A stretch of 64,000 nucleotides of DNA from Paenibacillus rhizovicinus (GCF_010365285.1 NZ_CP048286.1:1631001-1695000); one strand, 5' to 3'; shown: positions 8,453 to 16,864, counted from the first letter of the stretch. Numbers and translations are program-made. The notes: generated by a model not told the origin, from the letters alone.

Positions 8453-9979
8453 TTATTTTCCATCCAGCTTCCGCGCCATGCGCCGGATTTCTTCCATCTC
8501 TTCGTCCGTGAGCGGCGTTCCGCTCGGCGCTTCCTGCATGATCGGAATAAGCGGCTTGCGTCTGCCCTTCGAGGCCGCGGCGCTTCCGCCATTCCTTCTA
8601 GGCGCTGCCGCGGCGCCCCCGCCTTCCCGGCGGCGGTCTTTCTCCTGCTCCACTTGCATCTGTTCCCTGACATAGCCGACAGCCTGTTCGAAGGATTCGA
8701 TGCCTTGAACGAGCATATTGTTGGCAATCGAGTCTATGATGCCTTTATTCAACCGTTTCGAATCAAGCAAGCCGAAAACATAATGAATGAGGACGTTGAT
8801 AACGGCGCCTTGCATGCGGTAATTCAGATCGAATTTATCGAACTGCCGAATGAAATCGTCCGGTACGGCGCCTTTGAAGAATCGCGCGATAAACCGGGTA
8901 TGCGGCTCGTTCCGCATCAGCATATTGTATTGATGAATGTCGCAGCGTCCGGCAAGCTGCACCGGCACTTCCATATAAAATTCAGCCAGAACGCCCACTT
9001 CATCGGGCATATCGTCGCTGCCGCCCTCGCTCTTGGCCTGGTCGGCTTTGAAGGCTTCCATCCGGCCGTATAACCGCTCGCGCTCGTCATTGCGTTTGCG
9101 GTCCTGCCTGAACATCTGATTACCCCGCAGCTGCAGTTCGTCCAGCAGCAGCTCGCCATTCGACGAGAACGCATTGTCTTCATCCAGCAGGCGGCAGACG
9201 TCCACGACAGTCAAACTGTATTTGTACGCCACGTAATTCAACTGCCCCATCGCCTCTTCGTTGCCGCGAAGCCGTTCGACGAATTGACGGTTACGCGAGT
9301 TGCGCGGGAAACGCATAATGATTTCCCCGTACTGAATGCCTGCGGTTTCCGTCGATTGCGGCTTGGCTGCGGCCTGCCGGGCAGGCGCTACTTCCGTCAA
9401 TGCCTGTTCCAGCTCCGCGTCAAATCCTTGCGTGTTCAAGCGGAACAGCTCGTAGAACGGAACCGTAATGTTCTCGCGCGTGAGCTCGGCGCCTGCCAGC
9501 TCGTCGGCCTCCTTTGCATAGAAGGATTCCCGCAGCGCGATCACGGAATGCTTGCCAACCTTATCCCGGAGCAGCAGCGTCAAATGAGGGCTGTTGAAAA
9601 ATTCATCCGGCGACAAAGGTTTCACGACTTCATATTCATAGACGACATCGTCATTGTCAGGTACGCCTAACCGCGTCACTTGGAGCAGCCCGACGGCCTC
9701 CAGGCGCGATGCTTGATTCACCAGCTCCTGCCGTCCGCGTTCATGCATCTCCAGGCCGAGTCCGAGCAGAAGCTTCCGCTGCGGCTCCAGCTCCGAATAG
9801 CCGACGCGATCGTCCGCCACCTGCTGATAGAGCAAATGATAGAGCCCCGCCGCAAATGCGCCGATCATCGATTGATAGATCAGCCCGATCATTTTGCGGT
9901 CCACGGCGCTTAGCGAAAAATCGCGAAAGGTGTAGTAGCGGTGATGTTCCGTAAATTGGTGCATGCTGCCGATCCGCAT
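8453..9979 (-). CDS. dnaB: Replication initiation/membrane attachment protein DnaB
   Basis: A 508-aa Bacillales DnaB (not the helicase), a DnaD-superfamily remodeller needed for oriC and restart priming with DnaD and DnaI. The N-terminal winged-helix region begins HHRYYTFRDFSLSAVDRKMIGLIYQSMIG. The DnaB_2 helical domain with the conserved INVLIHYVF segment lies at about 390-440. The C-terminus is basic and low-complexity (GGGAAAAPRRNGGSAAASK) and ends in an acidic-to-basic helix. The start is not certain: ATG 9979 has only a distant GGAG, and Met-6 (9964) is an alternative. The usual upstream nrdR is not adjacent. Confidence 0.93.
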   Translation of the reverse strand: MRIGSMHQFTEHHRYYTFRDFSLSAVDRKMIGLIYQSMIGAFAAGLYHLLYQQVADDRVGYSELEPQRKLLLGLGLEMHERGRQELVNQASRLEAVGLLQVTRLGVPDNDDVVYEYEVVKPLSPDEFFNSPHLTLLLRDKVGKHSVIALRESFYAKEADELAGAELTRENITVPFYELFRLNTQGFDAELEQALTEVAPARQAAAKPQSTETAGIQYGEIIMRFPRNSRNRQFVERLRGNEEAMGQLNYVAYKYSLTVVDVCRLLDEDNAFSSNGELLLDELQLRGNQMFRQDRKRNDERERLYGRMEAFKADQAKSEGGSDDMPDEVGVLAEFYMEVPVQLAGRCDIHQYNMLMRNEPHTRFIARFFKGAVPDDFIRQFDKFDLNYRMQGAVINVLIHYVFGLLDSKRLNKGIIDSIANNMLVQGIESFEQAVGYVREQMQVEQEKDRRREGGGAAAAPRRNGGSAAASKGRRKPLIPIMQEAPSGTPLTDEEMEEIRRMARKLDGK

Positions 9980-10051
9980 TTCATTCTCGACTCCATCCGC
10001 CTTGTATTCTTGTTACTAGTTTATCATAAAAGAGGCCCGGTTTTCAGGACG

Positions 10052-10090
10052 CAAAAAAAAGAAAATTCCCCCTGGCGAAGGGAACTTTCC
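10052..10090 (-). terminator. Terminator of the alpha/beta-fold gene
   Basis: On the minus strand GAAAGTTCCC pairs with GGGGGAATTTTC, followed by eight T. It is about 90 bp downstream of the stop at 10178. Confidence 0.7.
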
Positions 10091-10177
10091 CTATTCCGTC
10101 AACAACGGAACGTCGGCATTAGCCCGAGAATGAACGGTGTAACGCGTTTCAAGCCGTATTCCTCCAAGCTTGGCAGT

Positions 10178-11086
10178 TTAGTGCACGAGCGAATTTCGAA
10201 GCGGTTGGGCTTGGATCCGACCGCTGTCATTTCCTGCCTTGACGCCATGCTCCGCGAGCTCTTGAAGCAGCGCCTCCCGCTCATCGTGCGTGTCGGCAAG
10301 CTCCGGATGCTCTTGCTTCGCCATCCATCGGGACATGACGAAAGATGTCGTAACCGGCTCGTTCATGGCCAGCTTGCTCGTCGCCCCGTTGATGCCGTAA
10401 AGCTCGCTGTTCGGCAGCAACCGGTGCAGCCTTACGGCGTAATTGCCGCCGATGGCGTCCTTCGTGCCGTAAAGCAGCAGCATCGGCTGCTTGATCTGGC
10501 GGATGCGCCGCTCCAGCCCGTCTTCCAAGCATGCGGCCGCATAGTCCCGCCATTTAGCCGGGTCCCCCAGCTTGGTTTCCTCATGCAGCTCCTCGAACTC
10601 CGAACGCGTGCGCGCCTCGCTCCAGGCCGCTTTGAAGGCAATCGGCGCCTTGGGAGCGAGGATGCTGGAAATATAAGCCGCCTGCAGCTTGGAGCGGCTT
10701 AGAATATCGGTATAGGCCGCGCTTCCCGACAGCAGCATGCCGCCGATGAACCGCTGCGGATGCAGCAGCAGCGCCGTCAGCGCCGGGAAGGAGCCTGCGC
10801 CGTACGCACAGACATAAGCCCGCTTCACGCCCAGTCCATCCAGCAAAGCGCGCATGTCCTCGGCGATCATCGCGAGCGTCATTCTGGCGCTCCCGCCGTC
10901 GCTGCGACCATGACCGCGAATATCCCAGCGGATTACCTGATGATTGCCGCCGAGCTGTTCCTCGATGCCCGCGAACAGCCGGCTCGTCAAGCAGGGCGGA
11001 TGCAAGCAGACGACGGTTCCTTCACGGCCGTTTCCGGCCGGTTCCTGCACATGTAAAGCAACATCTCCAATACGAAAAAACGGCAC
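10178..11086 (-). CDS. Alpha/beta-hydrolase fold protein, probably catalytically inactive
   Basis: A 302-aa single-domain alpha/beta-hydrolase fold protein. The core is clear: VVCLHPPCLTS (oxyanion strand), IRWDIRGHGRSDGG, RAYVCAYGAGSFPALTALLLHP (nucleophile elbow) and MLLLYGTKDAIGG (acid strand). The elbow normally reads G-x-S-x-G but here reads A-Y-G-A-G, so Gly-96 stands where the nucleophile should be. The C-terminal block that normally carries the catalytic His (G-x-G-H) reads INGATSKLAMNEP, with Ser in its place. The acid Asp is kept. The start is GTG 11086, 7 nt after GAGGTG; the nearby ATG is out of frame. Its substrate or binding role is unknown. Confidence 0.82.
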   Translation of the reverse strand: MPFFRIGDVALHVQEPAGNGREGTVVCLHPPCLTSRLFAGIEEQLGGNHQVIRWDIRGHGRSDGGSARMTLAMIAEDMRALLDGLGVKRAYVCAYGAGSFPALTALLLHPQRFIGGMLLSGSAAYTDILSRSKLQAAYISSILAPKAPIAFKAAWSEARTRSEFEELHEETKLGDPAKWRDYAAACLEDGLERRIRQIKQPMLLLYGTKDAIGGNYAVRLHRLLPNSELYGINGATSKLAMNEPVTTSFVMSRWMAKQEHPELADTHDEREALLQELAEHGVKAGNDSGRIQAQPLRNSLVH

Positions 11087-11249
11087 AGCCCATCACCTCG
11101 GTTGCCGCGAACGCTCAGAATCGATGCGCGGCTTTCGCCGCGGCAATCTTCCGATTAGCCCGCGTTTCCCTTAGTATGACCGTACCGGAAACCATTCTTT
11201 CATCGAGGAACATCATAAATTCTAGAACGCGTATTCCAGCACAGGCATG

Positions 11250-11555
11250 CTAGAACATTTTGTAGCCGCCGCGGCGAAGCAGCCGAATCGTCGCTCCGCT
11301 GACATAAGCGCCGATCAGCGCGCCGATGCCCGGCAAAATATCGACAAACGTAAAGGACGTGAAATTGCCGCTGAACGTCTTCGTGTCGTCCCAGGTTTGC
11401 CATATAAAGACCGGTACCAGAACGATAATAAATAAGTAAATCGGAAAGAAGGTCGTTTTGAGCAGCATATTCAAAATAAACCCGATCCCGAACATCATCA
11501 CGAAGAATAATACAGTCGCAATAATCAACTGCAAAATATTAACGTCTGAATTCAT
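11250..11555 (-). CDS. yuiB: YuiB-like membrane protein
   Basis: A 101-aa integral membrane protein with two hydrophobic segments near the N-terminus (LQLIIATVLFFVMMFGIGFIL and FFPIYLFIIVLVPVFIW) and a third near VDILPGIGALIGAYVSGA, ending RRGGYKMF. It resembles B. subtilis YuiB, which also lies near yumB and yumC. Those counterparts are at 12773-15398 here, so the neighbourhood supports the call. The function is unknown. It is transcribed away from hemQ. Confidence 0.7.
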   Translation of the reverse strand: MNSDVNILQLIIATVLFFVMMFGIGFILNMLLKTTFFPIYLFIIVLVPVFIWQTWDDTKTFSGNFTSFTFVDILPGIGALIGAYVSGATIRLLRRGGYKMF

Positions 11556-11708
11556 GTGGAAACTCTTCCCCTTTCGCTACAAATAGTGTAGTAGATGGCC
11601 GATTGGAAGTCAATTTGTTGCGCAATGTTGTCACAAGTCCGCCATTTGCTCTCTTTCATCCCGTTACGATACAATGTAAGCGACATATTTATATAAGGAG
11701 AGATAACC

Positions 11709-12455
11709 ATGAGTGAAGCGGCCCAAACACTGGAAGGCTGGTATGCGCTGCATGATTTCCGCACCATCGATTGGATGGCTTGGACGGCGGCGGAGGAAGC
11801 GGAGCGCCAAATGGCCCTCGATGACCTCCATTCGTTCCTGAAAGAATGGCAGTCGATCGAAGATAACAAGCAAGGCAGCACGGCGTTCTATTCCATCGTC
11901 GGACAAAAAGCGGATTTCGTGCTCATGCACCTGCGCGAGACGCTCGAAGAGCTGAATGCCATCGAGAACGCGTTCAACAAATCGGCGTTCGCGCAATTCA
12001 CGATCCCGGCTCACTCGTACGTGAGCATCGTCGAGCTTAGCAATTACATGGCTCAGCCGGGCACGGATCCGATGCAAAATCCGGATATTCTCGCAAGACT
12101 GAAGCCGATCCTGCCAAAATGGAACCATATCTGCTTCTACCCGATGAACAAGCGCCGCTCGGGCAGCGACAACTGGTACATGCTGTCCATGGACGAGCGC
12201 CGTACGATGATGCGCAGCCACGGCATGATCGGCCGCACGTACGCGGGCAAAGTGAAACAAATCATTACCGGTTCCGTCGGCTTCGACAACTGGGAATGGG
12301 GCGTTACGCTGTTCGCGGAAGACGCGCTGCAATTCAAGAAGCTCGTGTATGAAATGCGCTTCGACGAAGTAAGCGCGCGTTTCGGCGATTTCGGCGACTT
12401 CTACGTCGGCAACCGCCTGACGGAAGAGAAGCTTTCCGAGCTGTTCAACGTTTAA
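11709..12455 (+). CDS. hemQ: Coproheme decarboxylase / HemQ
   Basis: A 248-aa member of the chlorite dismutase-like family. HemQ (ChdC) converts coproheme III to haem b with peroxide, the last step of the coproporphyrin-dependent haem pathway of Gram-positive bacteria. The length matches the family. Visible conserved parts are [14 protein letters not shown] at the start, [28 protein letters not shown] (with the proximal His in RSHG and the Tyr/Met/Arg region) and [36 protein letters not shown] at the end. ATG 11709 follows AAGGAGAG. A likely promoter is TTGCTC-N18-TACAAT just upstream. The cta genes later in the window use its product. Confidence 0.93.
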   Translation: MSEAAQTLEGWYALHDFRTIDWMAWTAAEEAERQMALDDLHSFLKEWQSIEDNKQGSTAFYSIVGQKADFVLMHLRETLEELNAIENAFNKSAFAQFTIPAHSYVSIVELSNYMAQPGTDPMQNPDILARLKPILPKWNHICFYPMNKRRSGSDNWYMLSMDERRTMMRSHGMIGRTYAGKVKQIITGSVGFDNWEWGVTLFAEDALQFKKLVYEMRFDEVSARFGDFGDFYVGNRLTEEKLSELFNV

Positions 12456-12468
12456 TTTACGGCAACCA

Positions 12469-12508
12469 AAAAAAGCGGATGGCATGCCTCGGGGCATCCA
12501 TCCGCTTT
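12469..12508. terminator. Bidirectional terminator between convergent genes
   Basis: AAAGCGGATGG ... CCATCCGCTTT with an inner GCATGCC/GGGCAT extension. A-tract and T-tract on opposite sides let it serve hemQ and the minus-strand genes ending at 12510. Confidence 0.8.
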
Positions 12509-12509
12509 A

Positions 12510-12773
12510 TTATTGTTCATCCTCGTCGTCCTCGTCCTCGAGCAGTCGCTTCGCTTCCAAGTAAGCTTCCGTTTGACGGTCGCGTTCCCGGCCCTTCTCC
12601 TTCAGCCGCTCAATCCCCGGCAAAATAAGGATATCGACTTCCTTCTGCACGATATAAGCCAAATCATAACGATTCTGCGATTCGAGAAACGATCCTACTT
12701 CCATCAACGCGTTGTAGCGATCCAGCTCCTCGCGCAGCAGCAGCCCACGAACTTGCACGCTGCAGTGGCGCAT
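12510..12773 (-). CDS. Small hypothetical protein
   Basis: An 87-aa soluble, charged, helical protein (VQVRGLLLREELDRYNALMEVGSFLESQNRYDLAYIVQKEVDILIL) with a very acidic tail (LLEDEDDEDEQ). I do not recognise the family. Its start codon overlaps the stop of the NADH dehydrogenase gene (TAATG), so translation is probably coupled and it may act with that enzyme. A later start is possible. Confidence 0.65.
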   Translation of the reverse strand: MRHCSVQVRGLLLREELDRYNALMEVGSFLESQNRYDLAYIVQKEVDILILPGIERLKEKGRERDRQTEAYLEAKRLLEDEDDEDEQ

Positions 12774-13966
12774 TATAGGAACTTGCCTTTACGGACCACG
12801 AGCGGAATGCCGCCGATGATGTAGAGATAACGGATATCGATTGCTTTTTTCAACCAAGCAGCGACTCTGCCCTTGTATTTCTTGCCGAACGCCAAGCCTA
12901 CCGCTTCGCCTTTACCCAAGGAAGCAACCGTGCCTTTGTTCTTAAATTCGAATTTCTTCTGCGGCTGGTTACGGATGGACGCCACAAGATTGTGCGCGCA
13001 CACGACGCCTTGCTGCATCGCGATTTGAGCGGTTGGCGGATATGGACGGCCTTCGGGATTGAACATCAACGAGTTGTCGCCGACTACGGAGATGTTCTCG
13101 TGGCCGGGAACGCGCAGGAATTCATCGACCTTCACGCGTCCGCGCATCGTTTCGATGCCCGCTTCCTCGATCAGGCGATTGCCTCGAACGCCGGCAGCCC
13201 AAACGACGGTAGCGGAGCGGATTTCTTCGTTATCCCCGACAACGACGCCGTCCGGCGTACATTCTTTGATGGCCGTTCCGATGCGGAAAGTAACGCCTTT
13301 CTTCGTCAGCACTTGCATCGCGTACTCCACGAGCTCGGGATCAAAGCCGGGAAGTGCCGAAGGCGCGGCTTCCACGTTGTAGATTTTGACGAGGGACGGA
13401 TCCACGTCGTTCTGTTTGCAAAGCTCCGGAATGCGGTCCGCCAGCTCGCCGACGAATTCGATGCCCGTAAATCCTGCGCCGCCGACGACAAAAGTCAGGT
13501 AGTCCGTGCGGTGCGGCTCGCGTTTGTAACGCGCGAACTGATATTCGATATGCTCGCGGATCAAGCGCACCGAGTTGATGCTGCGGATATTCATGGCGTG
13601 TTCCAGCATGCCTGGAATGCCGAACGTCTCGGGCTCGCCGCCGAGTCCGATAACGAGATAATCATAGGAAAGCGTGCCATCCTCGAGGATAACCTTCTTA
13701 TCCTGCGTCCGGATTTGCACGACGGTTGATTTTACGAAATCGATTTTGAACTCATCGATCAGCTTCGAGATGCTCACGCGCGCATTTTCTGTCTTGTCCG
13801 TTCCAGCGGCGGGCATATGCAGATGAGTGGTGAAATAATGATAGTCGTGCTTGTTGACGAGCGTAACGTCGGCTTCGTTATAGTTTAGTTCTTTCTGAAG
13901 CCGGAGCGCTGTCAGGATACCGCCGTAACCGGCACCCAAGATAACAATTTTAGGTATGTTGCTCAT
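12773..13966 (-). CDS. Type II NADH dehydrogenase-like FAD oxidoreductase
   Basis: A 397-aa two-dinucleotide-binding flavoprotein that feeds NADH electrons to menaquinone without proton pumping (Ndh/YumB family). It has an N-terminal FAD motif (PKIVILGAGYGGI), a central NAD-binding motif (LTFVVGGAGFTGIEFVGEL, about 160), VVWAAGVRGN, a second FAD-binding segment (VVGDNSLMFNPEGRPYPPTAQIAMQQG) and an amphipathic C-terminus (WLKKAIDIRYLYIIGG) typical of membrane attachment. ATG 13966 (MSNIPKIV) agrees with family starts and has GGATGG 8 nt upstream; ATG 13978 would add four residues. A candidate Rex site lies upstream at 14103. Confidence 0.9.
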   Translation of the reverse strand: MSNIPKIVILGAGYGGILTALRLQKELNYNEADVTLVNKHDYHYFTTHLHMPAAGTDKTENARVSISKLIDEFKIDFVKSTVVQIRTQDKKVILEDGTLSYDYLVIGLGGEPETFGIPGMLEHAMNIRSINSVRLIREHIEYQFARYKREPHRTDYLTFVVGGAGFTGIEFVGELADRIPELCKQNDVDPSLVKIYNVEAAPSALPGFDPELVEYAMQVLTKKGVTFRIGTAIKECTPDGVVVGDNEEIRSATVVWAAGVRGNRLIEEAGIETMRGRVKVDEFLRVPGHENISVVGDNSLMFNPEGRPYPPTAQIAMQQGVVCAHNLVASIRNQPQKKFEFKNKGTVASLGKGEAVGLAFGKKYKGRVAAWLKKAIDIRYLYIIGGIPLVVRKGKFL

Positions 13967-14015
13967 CCAGAATCCCATCCATTCGTTAAGTCTTTTCTTT
14001 TTTTTTTAATATAAG

Positions 14016-14038
14016 AAAGTATGTTTTCATTATACTTT
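14016..14038 (-). promoter_or_regulatory. Dyad overlapping the putative ndh-like promoter -10
   Basis: AAAGTAT (14016-14022) and ATACTTT (14032-14038) form a perfect 7-bp inverted repeat. On the minus strand a TATAAT box (14029-14034) lies within it, about 60 bp upstream of the NADH dehydrogenase start. Binding there could block the promoter. A related dyad is at 43732-43758. Confidence 0.45.
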
Positions 14039-14102
14039 GCTTTTATTTCTGAGGAAACGTGCCGCGCCGCTGTAGGACGGTAGCAGCCGTTTCTTCTTGG
14101 GA

Positions 14103-14120
14103 ATGTGAAAATTTACACAA
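14103..14120. promoter_or_regulatory. Candidate Rex (NADH/NAD sensor) site
   Basis: ATGTGAAAATTTACACAA matches the Rex consensus TTGTGAA-N4-TTCACAA at 12 of 14 fixed positions. It sits between the divergent NADH dehydrogenase and ferredoxin-NADP reductase genes. Rex represses an NADH dehydrogenase operon in B. subtilis. It is about 70 bp upstream of the proposed -10, so its effect is uncertain. The rest of 13967-14399 holds the promoters and no gene. Confidence 0.4.
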
Positions 14121-14204
14121 ACACGCCAAAACAGACAATAATTTTATCATTTCTTGCCTGTAGTGTGTGATTCTCATTCTTCAATTATTTATAAAAAATA
14201 CCCG

Positions 14205-14233
14205 TAGACTTTCGACAAACCGATTGCTAATAC
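14205..14233 (+). promoter_or_regulatory. Putative promoter of the ferredoxin-NADP reductase gene
   Basis: TAGACT (14205-14210), 17 bp, TAATAC (14228-14233). The leader would be about 160 nt. Confidence 0.35.
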
Positions 14234-14399
14234 CACACATGATACAAATTTTTTCTGAAAACATCAAGGGTAAAATATACGAAAATCTTTAGAACAACAT
14301 CCAATTTTCTTCTTTCAAAGCGGCTTGTCGACCCTTTATAATGTACAGAAAGAACGGCTTCTTCCTACCCTGGATTTCTATATTTTGGAGGTGTCAACC

Positions 14400-15398
14400 T
14401 TGTCCAGCTCTCCTGCTTCCCCTCAAGTCGATATCGCGATAATCGGCGGCGGCCCTGCCGGCATGTTCGCCGCATTCTACGGCGGCATGCGCCAAGCTTC
14501 CGTTAAAATGATCGAGAGCATGCCGCAGCTAGGCGGTCAGCTCGCAGCGCTTTACCCGGAAAAGCATATCTATGACGTTGCCGGCTTTCCTAAGATAACG
14601 GCGGGCGAGCTCGTCGAACAATTAAAGAAGCAAATGGACCATTTCAAGCCCGAGATTCATCTGGAGGAGAAGGTGCTCGAGGTCGTGAAGCGGGACGAGC
14701 GCGACTTTGCCGTCGTCACCGACAAAACGACGCATTATGCGAAATCCGTTATCATTACCGCCGGGGTCGGAGCGTTTGAGCCTCGCCGCCTAGAGCTCGA
14801 CGGAGCCGCCCGCTTCGAGAAGAGCAACCTGCATTACTTCATCAGCGATCTCAGCCAATTCAAGGACCGGCATGTCATCGTCAGCGGCGGCGGCGATTCG
14901 GCCGTCGATTGGTCGCTCATGCTCGAGCCGATCGCGGCAAGCGTGACGCTCATTCATCGCCGCGACAAATTCAGGGCGCACGAGCACAGCGTCGAGAATC
15001 TGCTGAAGTCCAGCGTCCAAGTCATGACCCCCTATGAGCTGACCGCCTTGCAGGGAATGGACCGCATCGAAAGCATCACGCTCCAGCATGTCAAGACAGC
15101 GGAGACGAAGCAGCTCGCCGTCGACGCCGTCATCGTTAATTTCGGGTTCGTCTCTTCGCTTGGGCCGATCTCCGAATGGGGACTTGATATCGATAACGGC
15201 TCCATCCTCGTTGATTCACGCATGGAAACCAGCATCTCGGGCATCTTCGCGGCCGGCGATATCACGACGTATCCCGGCAAGCTGAAACTGATTGCCGTCG
15301 GATTCGGCGAGGCACCGACCGCCATCAACAACGCGAAGGTATACGTCGATCCTACGGCCAAGCTTTCTCCGGGGCACAGCAGCAGCATGAAGCTGTAA
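14400..15398 (+). CDS. Ferredoxin-NADP+ reductase (YumC type)
   Basis: A 332-aa thioredoxin-reductase-like flavoprotein that passes electrons between NADPH and ferredoxin/flavodoxin. The length equals that of B. subtilis YumC. The FAD motif [20 protein letters not shown] is at the N-terminus, the NADPH motif [17 protein letters not shown] at about 160, then [10 protein letters not shown], and the FAD closing motif [25 protein letters not shown]. It lacks the CxxC pair of true thioredoxin reductases, as expected for this family. The start is TTG 14400, 6 nt after GGAGGTG; a longer upstream frame has no such site. Confidence 0.93.
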   Translation: MSSSPASPQVDIAIIGGGPAGMFAAFYGGMRQASVKMIESMPQLGGQLAALYPEKHIYDVAGFPKITAGELVEQLKKQMDHFKPEIHLEEKVLEVVKRDERDFAVVTDKTTHYAKSVIITAGVGAFEPRRLELDGAARFEKSNLHYFISDLSQFKDRHVIVSGGGDSAVDWSLMLEPIAASVTLIHRRDKFRAHEHSVENLLKSSVQVMTPYELTALQGMDRIESITLQHVKTAETKQLAVDAVIVNFGFVSSLGPISEWGLDIDNGSILVDSRMETSISGIFAAGDITTYPGKLKLIAVGFGEAPTAINNAKVYVDPTAKLSPGHSSSMKL

Positions 15399-15447
15399 CC
15401 GTGCCGCTGACAATTTCCATTACCTATTAAAGAAGTAATTCCAATAA

Positions 15448-15516
15448 AAAAGGGTATCCTACCGTTAGCCGTCATCCGCGTCTTCCATCACGCAATGGCT
15501 AAGGAGGGTACCCTTT
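15448..15516 (+). promoter_or_regulatory. Stem that would sequester a ribosome binding site
   Basis: The arm 15448-15470 (AAAGGGTATCCT then ACCGTTAGCC) pairs almost completely with 15497-15516 (GGCTAAGGAG then GGTACCCTTT). The second arm contains the AAGGAGG Shine-Dalgarno site of the gene at 15521. There is no T-run after the stem, so a terminator is unlikely. Confidence 0.6.
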
Positions 15517-15520
15517 CAAT

Positions 15521-15766
15521 ATGTTATGTCCTATTTGCAACGGCCTGGAACAATTATCTGTACAATGTCCATCTTGCGCGATGCAAACCGATGATCTCGG
15601 GCGGGCGGTCGACTTCACCGCGCCATACGCGCCCTATCAGCCGGACGATGACGAAGCGACGATGACGATATCCGGAGCAGAACTGGCAGCGATAACCTGC
15701 AACCATGTTGTTTATTGCCGTCTATGCCAGGCAGTGTTTGAAGCCAGCGTCCAGAAATGGCCGTAG
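15521..15766 (+). CDS. Small zinc-ribbon-like hypothetical protein
   Basis: An 81-aa protein with paired cysteines: CPIC (residues 3-6) and CPSC (16-19), then a CNH and CRLC near the C-terminus, arranged like a zinc ribbon. The middle is acidic (QPDDDEATMT). I do not recognise a named family. ATG 15521 lies 13 nt after AAGGAGG, which is a little long, and that site is buried in a 20-bp leader stem. It follows the reductase gene by about 120 bp. Confidence 0.7.
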   Translation: MLCPICNGLEQLSVQCPSCAMQTDDLGRAVDFTAPYAPYQPDDDEATMTISGAELAAITCNHVVYCRLCQAVFEASVQKWP

Positions 15767-15791
15767 TGTGAATTGGCGGCAGTTTGCGGCG

Positions 15792-15935
15792 CTACGCAGT
15801 ATTCCGATAGGCGTCCGGACTGATCTGTCTGCGAATTAATTCCGCCTTCAGCATTTCAATAAATTCTGGTTCCAAATTATATTTATTAGCGGCAATATAA
15901 GCATCGAGCAGCAACTCATCAGACAGCTGTTGCAT
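15792..15935 (-). CDS. sda: Sporulation checkpoint inhibitor Sda
   Basis: A 47-aa protein, MQQLSDELLLDAYIAANKY then NLEPEFIEMLKAELIRRQ, matching B. subtilis Sda in length and in the LSDELL...A....L...FIE....E..RR pattern. Sda forms a helical hairpin that binds sporulation histidine kinases (KinA) and blocks autophosphorylation when replication is disturbed. ATG 15935 follows AAGGGGGG (15942-15949). A promoter (GAACAA/ATCTTA read on the plus strand) and five DnaA boxes lie directly upstream, as known for sda control by DnaA. A PAS histidine kinase at 61117 is a possible target type. Confidence 0.9.
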   Translation of the reverse strand: MQQLSDELLLDAYIAANKYNLEPEFIEMLKAELIRRQISPDAYRNTA

Positions 15936-15968
15936 ATGCACAGCCCCCCTTCCTCTTACTTCCAGTTC

Positions 15969-15998
15969 ATCTTAGCATGTCCCAGACGGATAGAACAA
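15969..15998 (-). promoter_or_regulatory. Putative sda promoter
   Basis: On the minus strand TTGTTC (15993-15998), an 18-bp spacer, then TAAGAT (15969-15974), about 35 bp upstream of the sda start codon. Confidence 0.55.
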
Positions 15999-16007
15999 GC
16001 GTTCCGA

Positions 16008-16106
16008 TTATCCACATCCCACTGTGGACAGCATGTGTGTAGGATGTGAATAATGGTCGAATAAACAGGAATTATCGATGGGAATATGTGGATACGTTTA
16101 TACACA
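16008..16106. promoter_or_regulatory. DnaA-box cluster upstream of sda
   Basis: Five sites in 99 bp: a perfect TTATCCACA at 16008-16016; CTGTCCACA (minus, 16023-16031); TTATTCACA (minus, 16045-16053); GTATCCACA (minus, 16087-16095); TTATACACA (16098-16106). All but the second differ from the consensus by at most one base. The nearest box abuts the sda -35 region. Confidence 0.85.
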
Positions 16107-16189
16107 GGCTGAAGAGAAGCCAAATCAATAAAAAAGTTTAATAGAACTCTATAAATCTATCAATTCCATATATTACATTCGGTTAATCC

Positions 16190-16864
16190 TTATTGCGGCC
16201 TCGTATTGACCTCGAAGATCCATATTTTCCCGTTCGTATCGATGCCATAGTCGAAGCCCAGCTGTCCGATTCCGGGGAAGCGGCCTTCCAACACCTGCGT
16301 CGACAACTGCGTAAGCATGCGCATTTCCCTCTTCTTGGGTCCGACTTTCGCGCTGGAGAATGAACGGCGAATCCCCTCGGAGCCGCTTAATAACGTACCG
16401 CCGCGGCAAATATTCGTCACGAATAAACCTGGCTTAGCCAGACGGCCTACGATCGCGGTAATGCTCCAATTTCCTGCGGGCTGCTTCACGTATTTCACGC
16501 GATAATCGATCGGCCTGCCGGCGATCGTCGCCAGACGGATTCCTTTCTGAATCAGATAACGGCGATTGCCGCGTCTGGCATTCAGCGATTGGTAGAGTCC
16601 GTCGAAGCTCTGGAACCGGTTCGTTTTCGAATAATACGTGTACTTGTAGCTGCCTCCTTCACGCGATACCTTGATGACCCCATGGCCGCCCGCTCCCTTA
16701 ACCGGCTTGATGACAACCATGCTATGCTGGCTCAACATGCTGCTCAAATTGTCCTTCGTGAACATCCGAGTCGGCGGGATATGCGGCGCGATCTGCGCAT
16801 GCGACAGGAGTGCCTCCGTCTTCGCCCATTTGCTTGCCAGCTGTCTCCCAATTTCGTCTGTCAT
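16190..16864 (-). CDS. YheC/YheD family (ATP-grasp) spore coat-associated protein
   Basis: A 224-aa ATP-grasp-like protein. Visible parts are MVVIKPVKGAGGHGVIKVSR (nucleotide-binding lysine and Gly-rich loop), RYLIQKGIRLATIAGRPIDYRVKYVKQ and FDYGIDTNGKIWIFEVNTRPQ (metal-binding E-x-N). YheC/YheD proteins are associated with endospores; their substrate is not established. It is shorter than YheC/YheD and stops immediately after NTRPQ, so it holds only the catalytic half. GGGGAGGA lies 7 nt before ATG 16864. Confidence 0.8.
   Translation of the reverse strand: MTDEIGRQLASKWAKTEALLSHAQIAPHIPPTRMFTKDNLSSMLSQHSMVVIKPVKGAGGHGVIKVSREGGSYKYTYYSKTNRFQSFDGLYQSLNARRGNRRYLIQKGIRLATIAGRPIDYRVKYVKQPAGNWSITAIVGRLAKPGLFVTNICRGGTLLSGSEGIRRSFSSAKVGPKKREMRMLTQLSTQVLEGRFPGIGQLGFDYGIDTNGKIWIFEVNTRPQ

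Noticed and set aside
14168..14184. Possible Fur box TGATTCTCATTCTTCA
   Set aside because: Only about 9 of 14 fixed positions match the 7-1-7 consensus, far weaker than the site at 53148.
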